In this document: piece after piece, positions 59,993-64,000 of the stretch
Layout of the letters: every line of letters begins with the position of its first letter
Position numbering within the stretch: position 1 is the stretch's first letter
From: JANQIO01 sp043585095
GTDB lineage: Bacteria > Pseudomonadota > Gammaproteobacteria > Pseudomonadales > Halieaceae
DNA length: 64,000 nt
Direction of reading: 5' to 3'
Assembly (NCBI GenBank): GCA_043585095.1
Contig: CP121321.1
Span: 2,914,001 to 2,978,000 of the forward strand
The notes under the pieces: model-generated
What the model was told of the DNA's origin: nothing
The model's database searches: none
Seen by the model: only the letters and a program-made list of their open reading frames with translations
Program-made: the position numbers and the translations under genes

Positions 59993-60412
59993 TTACTCCT
60001 CGAAACTAACCTCAAGCGGCGCTCGGCGGCCGCGCTGCTGCGGGCCGTATTGGCTGGCGAGATAGTCGAGAATTTCTGGCTCTGCGGGGCCCAGTGGCCA
60101 CAGGCCTTGCGTCTCCTGCATCCAGCGGATCAACTTTAGCCAGCCTTCACGGTCGGCGCGGTTTTGGGTTACCAGCCGGGTTGAATGGCACACGCCGCAC
60201 TGGGCTTTAACCTGCTCCATGCCGGGGGCGATTTTCAAGCCAGACGCTGGATCGATGTCTTCGCCTGCAGCGGTGAGGGGCCAGAGCAGTAGGCTGATGA
60301 GTAGCAGGGTTGCTCGGTCTAAAAGAGCTAAAAAGGGGTCAGAGTCATGACTCTGACCCCTTTTTTCTTGCTGACCCAGCTTTTGCGGCTTGGCGGCGTT
60401 TAGCAGACTCAC
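59993..60412 (-). CDS. Exported monohaem cytochrome c (SorB-like)
   Basis: This 139-residue protein has one CGVCH haem-binding motif and a distal region with WMQETQGLWPLGPAEPEIL, where Met can be the sixth ligand. Its gene follows the sulfite dehydrogenase with a 4-nt overlap (GTG start at 60412 within GTGA), so it probably takes electrons from that enzyme in the periplasm. The signal peptide is LLDRATLLLISLLLWPLTAAG, unusually far from the start because a 36-bp palindrome (60330-60365) is read as part of the N-region. The true start may lie after the palindrome. Confidence 0.8.
   Translation of the reverse strand: MSLLNAAKPQKLGQQEKRGQSHDSDPFLALLDRATLLLISLLLWPLTAAGEDIDPASGLKIAPGMEQVKAQCGVCHSTRLVTQNRADREGWLKLIRWMQETQGLWPLGPAEPEILDYLASQYGPQQRGRRAPLEVSFEE
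60330..60365. repeat. Perfect 36-bp palindrome (locus D) inside the cytochrome gene
   Basis: AAAAAGGGGTCAGAGTCA is followed directly by its exact reverse complement, with no spacer. It is a minimal member of the GGGGTCAGAGT family. It lies in frame in the region coding for the N-terminal extension of the cytochrome c, adding 12 codons without a stop. It would form a strong hairpin close to the start codon. Confidence 0.9.
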
Positions 60413-61695
60413 GACACCTTCACCGCAATCCGATGTGTGGCGTTATTCAAGTAGCCCTTGGGGTTCCAGCCCGGCACCACCATGGGCTGAGAAATGCCAG
60501 AGGTGTCGGTGGCCCGCGCCCACACCTCGTAGTAACCGGGTTTGGGGAACTCCAGATCTGCCGACCAATGCTGCCAGGCCAATCGGTTTGCCGCTTTGCG
60601 CACGCGCGCAGGCTGCCAGGTCTGACCGAAGTCGATAGAGACGTCGACATCACTGATGGCGAGGTCACCTGCCCAGGCATGGCCGCGCACGGCCAGGGTT
60701 TTGTTGAGCGGCTGCACCCAACCCGACTTGGGCCAGGTCACCAATGACTTCACCGGCATCGATTCAATAATGCACATATCCGACTCAGGCACGTCGCTTC
60801 CAGGCTGCACTGGCTCGCAGGGTACGCGATAGGAATAACCGCCCATTTTGGGTCCGTCGTGAATGCGGTCGCGCACGCTAATCCGATTGAGCCACTTACC
60901 GGACGTGGATGCCGGCCAGCCCCCAATCACCATACGCAGAGGGTGTCCGTGCAGCGCCGGTATGTCCTTGCCGTTCATGGCCCAGGCGATCAGTGAATAT
61001 TTATCCATCGCCTTGCTGATTGGCACACCGCGAGAAATCGGAATCTTTGCAGGATCACCGCTGAGATGGGTATCGGCGCCGTAATACCCGACATACACGG
61101 CGCTGTCCTTGAGTCCGCTGGCGCGCAGCACGTCGCGCAGCCTTACGCCGGTCCACTGTGGGCAGCCTACCGCGCCGGTAGTCCATTGATTGCCCGCGGC
61201 GGGTGGGTACATTTCGCTGCGACCATTGCCGCCGCATTCCAGCGTGAGTTGATAGCTGCGGTGACGGAACCGGGATTTCAGTTCGTCCAGCGTGAAACGA
61301 ACAGGCTTTTTTACCCCTTCCCCGTCTATGGTGAGCGCCCAGGATGCCGGATCGACTTCCACAGGCGGAACGCCGTTGTTGCGCACAAACAGCCGGTTCG
61401 CCGGGGTAATCTCATCATCGAGCAGATGCGGGGGTGTCTCGGCATTCAACGGTCTGTCATTTAACACGATTAGGCCGGGATGCTTGCCGGGTATGGCAAA
61501 GGGCTCCGTGGTTTCAGCCAGTGCCGCAGGAATCAGGCCAGCGGGCATAAAGCGGCCAAACACAATCTCGGCACCCAGAATCGCGCTCATGCCACCCAGG
61601 TGCGACAAAAACCGACGGCGACCGAACAGTATTTCTTCTGCGACCTGCGGGTCCTGTTGATACAGTTCGTGCAGTCCGCGTTCGCGTTTACTCAT
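60409..61695 (-). CDS. Periplasmic sulfite dehydrogenase, molybdopterin subunit (SorA/SoxC-like)
   Basis: This 428-residue sulfite-oxidase-family enzyme has a twin-arginine signal (RRRFLSHLGG near residue 26). The oxidoreductase molybdopterin domain shows FVRNNGVPPVEVDPASWALT, SYQLTLECGGNGRSEMYPPA (the CGG cysteine binds Mo) and QWTTGAVGCPQWTGVRLRDV. The C-terminal Mo-co dimerisation domain has VRGHAWAGDLAISDVDVSID and YEVWARATDTSGISQPMVVP. It is expected to oxidise sulfite, or a related sulfur compound, in the periplasm and to pass electrons to the downstream cytochrome c. No other sox gene is nearby, so SorAB is the better model. Confidence 0.9.
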   Translation of the reverse strand: MSKRERGLHELYQQDPQVAEEILFGRRRFLSHLGGMSAILGAEIVFGRFMPAGLIPAALAETTEPFAIPGKHPGLIVLNDRPLNAETPPHLLDDEITPANRLFVRNNGVPPVEVDPASWALTIDGEGVKKPVRFTLDELKSRFRHRSYQLTLECGGNGRSEMYPPAAGNQWTTGAVGCPQWTGVRLRDVLRASGLKDSAVYVGYYGADTHLSGDPAKIPISRGVPISKAMDKYSLIAWAMNGKDIPALHGHPLRMVIGGWPASTSGKWLNRISVRDRIHDGPKMGGYSYRVPCEPVQPGSDVPESDMCIIESMPVKSLVTWPKSGWVQPLNKTLAVRGHAWAGDLAISDVDVSIDFGQTWQPARVRKAANRLAWQHWSADLEFPKPGYYEVWARATDTSGISQPMVVPGWNPKGYLNNATHRIAVKVS

Positions 61696-61758
61696 CCTGC
61701 TGCCTCGCGTTTGTCTGTATTCTTGCCGGTGTTACTGCCTCTATCCCTACTTAACAGC

Positions 61759-63144
61759 CTAGACGTCCAGCGCCGCCAAGGCTTCGCTCAACTTGCTCAC
61801 GCCCACCACCTGCATGCCGCTAATCGGCTGTTTGGGCATATTGCTCCTGGGCACGATGGCACGAGTGAACCCGTGCTTGGCCGCCTCGGCGATGCGCTCC
61901 TGACCGCTGGGCACGGGCCGGATCTCGCCGGACAAACCGACTTCACCAAAGATCACCCATTCGCGGGGCAGCACGCGGTCACGGAAGCTGGATACGATTG
62001 CCGATAACACCGCCAAATCTGCGCTGGTCTCTAAAACCCGGACGCCGCCCACCACATTGGCAAACACATCCTGATCGCCCACCTGCAAGCCCCCGTGGCG
62101 GTGTAATACCGCCAACAACATGTTCAGGCGGTTTTGGTCCAGGCCAACGGCAACGCGGCGAGGATTGGCGAGCTGGGAGTCATCCACCAAAGCCTGAATC
62201 TCCACTAACAGCGGGCGCGTGCCCTCCCACACCGCAACCACAATGGAACCGGACGCAGGCTCGTTGTCGCGGTTCAAAAAGATAGCAGAGGGGTTTTTGA
62301 CTTCACGCAAGCCTTCGCCGGTCATGGCAAACACACCTAGCTCGTTCACCGCACCGAAGCGATTCTTTTGCCCGCGCAGGGTGCGAAAGCGTGAATCCGC
62401 CGTATCCTCCAGCAGAATCGAGCAATCGATCATATGCTCCAGCACTTTGGGGCCCGCTAGCGAGCCGTCTTTGGTGACATGGCCGACCAGGAACAACACC
62501 GTGCCGGTTTGTTTGGCAAAACGCGTCAGCCACGCGGCGCATTCGCGCACCTGTGACACGGAACCGGGCGCAGACGTCAGCTCATCGCTATGCACCACCT
62601 GAATGGAATCTACGACCAGTACTTTGGGCTGATACTGCTCGGCGGAGGCCTGAATAGCCTCGACGCTGGTTTCTGACATCAGCCGCAGCTGATCGACCGG
62701 CAGCTTAAGGCGGCGCGCACGCATGGCGACCTGTTGGGGGGATTCCTCTCCGGTGATATACAGAGCAGGCATGCTTCCGGCCAGCTTGCACAGGGTCTGC
62801 AGCAGAAGTGTGGACTTACCCGCACCGGGGTTGCCGCCCACCAGAATGGCCGAACCCGGCACCAGCCCACCGCCCAGCACGCGATCAAATTCCAGCATGC
62901 CGGTGGTAAACCGCGGCACGTCATCCAGATCGATCTCGTTGAGAACTTTGGCCTCTGCCAGCGCGCCGCTATAGCCCCCTTTTCCCGCCAGGGAGGGTCG
63001 GCTGCCGCCTTTGGCTGGGGTGCCCAGTCGGAATTCGACAACAGAATTCCAGGTGCCACAGTCGGTGCATTGGCCCAGCCATTTGCTGAACTCGCTGCCG
63101 CATTCGTTGCAAACGAAAGCCGTTTTAGTCTTGCTTTTGGCCAT
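61759..63144 (-). CDS. radA: DNA repair protein RadA
   Basis: RadA is a RecA-like helicase for branch migration in recombination. With the ATG at 63144, preceded by AAAGG, it has 461 residues. It starts MAKSKTKTAFVCNECGSEFS, and the zinc finger uses CNEC and CTDC. Walker A is ILVGGNPGAGKSTLLLQTL, the RadA-specific KNRFG motif is in RTLRGQKNRFGAVNELGVFA, and the Lon-like C-terminal domain has DLAVLSAIVSSFRDRVLPRE. An ATG 28 codons upstream gives a less typical N-terminus. Confidence 0.96.
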   Translation of the reverse strand: MAKSKTKTAFVCNECGSEFSKWLGQCTDCGTWNSVVEFRLGTPAKGGSRPSLAGKGGYSGALAEAKVLNEIDLDDVPRFTTGMLEFDRVLGGGLVPGSAILVGGNPGAGKSTLLLQTLCKLAGSMPALYITGEESPQQVAMRARRLKLPVDQLRLMSETSVEAIQASAEQYQPKVLVVDSIQVVHSDELTSAPGSVSQVRECAAWLTRFAKQTGTVLFLVGHVTKDGSLAGPKVLEHMIDCSILLEDTADSRFRTLRGQKNRFGAVNELGVFAMTGEGLREVKNPSAIFLNRDNEPASGSIVVAVWEGTRPLLVEIQALVDDSQLANPRRVAVGLDQNRLNMLLAVLHRHGGLQVGDQDVFANVVGGVRVLETSADLAVLSAIVSSFRDRVLPREWVIFGEVGLSGEIRPVPSGQERIAEAAKHGFTRAIVPRSNMPKQPISGMQVVGVSKLSEALAALDV

Positions 63145-63265
63145 GGGCATCCTTTCACCGGTTATAGCCCGCATGCTAGCAGAGCTGGTAGAACTGCCAC
63201 AGTGAACATTAGGGATTTGCGCGTTCATCCTCTAATATATCCGGCCCGAAAACCTAAGGCCCGGC

Positions 63266-64000
63266 ATGTCCGATTCATCCATCATTCCCGAGCAGGCGCT
63301 GGTGTTTTCACCGGGGCTGGCCCAGGCCATTGGTCTGGAAGAAGCGATTTTGCTGCAGCAGCTAGCAGACCTGTTTCGCCATCGGGACAGCCAAACCCAT
63401 GGCGGGCTGAGCTGGCTGCGCATCGAGCGCGACTGGCTGCTTAACGCCCTGCCCTTCTGGAGCGTGGTTGATCTGCACCGTGTCAGCCGCAGCCTGGTCG
63501 ATAAAGGCCTTATTCTCACCGAATCGCCGCCTTTATTGGAATCCGACGTGCTGGTGTTTGCATTGAATGAATCACAGGCGGCTGCGAGCCCCGTTCGCGC
63601 GCCCGCTGCCCAGCACACCGGGACGCGGCCCGCGCTGGCCGAAGCCGGAGCACCGGCCGCCCACCTGATTGGCGCCAACTGGACACCTGAGGAAGACCTG
63701 CTGCAGCTATTGCAGCTTAACCACCGTATCCCGCGCCAGTTCGCAGTTGACCAGCTTGAAGACTTTATCTGCTACTGGCGGGAGCGCGGCGAGGTATCCC
63801 ATGCCTGGGGTAACAAATTTCGCCAACACGTACTGACCCGCTGGCGTCAGGCGCAGCAAGACGCCGGTGAACGCTTTCAAACACCGAAGGCAGGCCTGGA
63901 CGGTGATTGGTATCCCAGCGAAGACGCGCTGGAACTTTTGCTGGAGAAAACCGGCGTGACCCGCGACTTTATCGACGATGCGGTGCCGGAATTCGTGCTC
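63266..64000 (+). CDS. DnaT-like primosomal protein (partial, 3' end outside window)
   Basis: This frame runs off the right edge after 245 codons. The N-terminal about 100 residues resemble a winged-helix replication-related domain (SWLRIERDWLLNALPFWSVV, LHRVSRSLVDKGLILTESPP). A Pro/Ala-rich linker leads to a DnaT DNA-binding domain: WTPEEDLLQLLQLNHRIPRQ, FICYWRERGEVSHAWGNKFR and QHVLTRWRQ. A second copy of the same domain seems to begin near residue 215 (WYPSEDALELLLEKTGV, DDAVPEFVL). DnaT helps reload DnaB at stalled forks. It is divergent from radA. Confidence 0.85.
   Translation, partial: MSDSSIIPEQALVFSPGLAQAIGLEEAILLQQLADLFRHRDSQTHGGLSWLRIERDWLLNALPFWSVVDLHRVSRSLVDKGLILTESPPLLESDVLVFALNESQAAASPVRAPAAQHTGTRPALAEAGAPAAHLIGANWTPEEDLLQLLQLNHRIPRQFAVDQLEDFICYWRERGEVSHAWGNKFRQHVLTRWRQAQQDAGERFQTPKAGLDGDWYPSEDALELLLEKTGVTRDFIDDAVPEFVL

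Overview
The window looks like a chromosomal segment of a GC-rich gammaproteobacterium. The gene orders glyA-nrdR-ribD-ribE-ribBX-ribH-nusB-thiL-pgpA and ispA-xseB, together with EttA, RadA, a DnaT-like protein and many dispersed GGGGTCAGAGTnA palindromes, suggest the marine Cellvibrionales/Halieaceae neighbourhood. That placement is inference, because no rRNA gene is present. No tRNA, rRNA, CRISPR array or prophage was seen.

Layout. 1-10.5 kb: the end of a BtuCF/FecCD-type uptake system, an unusual DsbA-receiver-GGDEF fusion, ispA-xseB, galE, an amidase, a small STAS-like protein, dxs and an exported protein. 10.6-23.1 kb: the first half of a capsule/exopolysaccharide locus. It holds GDP-fucose synthesis (gmd, fcl), a VanZ-like protein, a WcaI-type glycosyltransferase, the WcaJ initiating transferase, an O-antigen ligase-type protein, a VpsP-like protein, the CpsB-type phosphatase, the Wzc kinase, Wza and an outer-membrane barrel. 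23.3-28.5 kb: a CHASE2 adenylate/guanylate cyclase and two FecR-domain proteins created by a tandem duplication that left a cyclase fragment behind, plus a third secreted protein that shares their C-terminal FNQAIxNTD motif. 28.7-30.1 kb: an IS110-family element and clustered palindromic repeats. 30.1-36.8 kb: a visibly more AT-rich serotype-like block (methyltransferases, glycosyltransferases, acetyltransferase, Wzy- and Wzx-like proteins) with tightly overlapping genes. 37.2-42.3 kb: a stand-alone ribA, a frameshifted FkbM methyltransferase, a second glycosyltransferase/flippase pair and a retropepsin-like protease.

42.3-44.3 kb is a small accessory patch: a GNAT protein, three tandem copies of a DUF1640-like coiled-coil membrane protein (two of them split at the same place) and a DUF2442 protein. 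44.4-51.8 kb is the riboflavin/nusB/thiL operon, in which ThiL and PgpA are fused. RibB carries a C-terminal domain without zinc cysteines, which fits the separate ribA. 52-64 kb carries ugd, the RimB-like protease, rimK, an aspartoacylase-like protein, a polysaccharide deacetylase, a Bax-like glucosaminidase, ettA, a SorAB/SoxC-type sulfite dehydrogenase pair, radA and a truncated DnaT-like gene.

The genes suggest an organism that invests in surface polysaccharide. galE, ugd, gmd and fcl supply sugar nucleotides, the Wzx/Wzy/Wza/Wzc set assembles and exports the polymer, and two cyclic-nucleotide enzymes (GGDEF and CHASE2 cyclase) may regulate it. The most unusual signals are the shared C-terminal motif in three secreted proteins, the redox-fold diguanylate cyclase, the ThiL-PgpA fusion, and palindromic elements whose ends provide stop codons or coding sequence for neighbouring genes.
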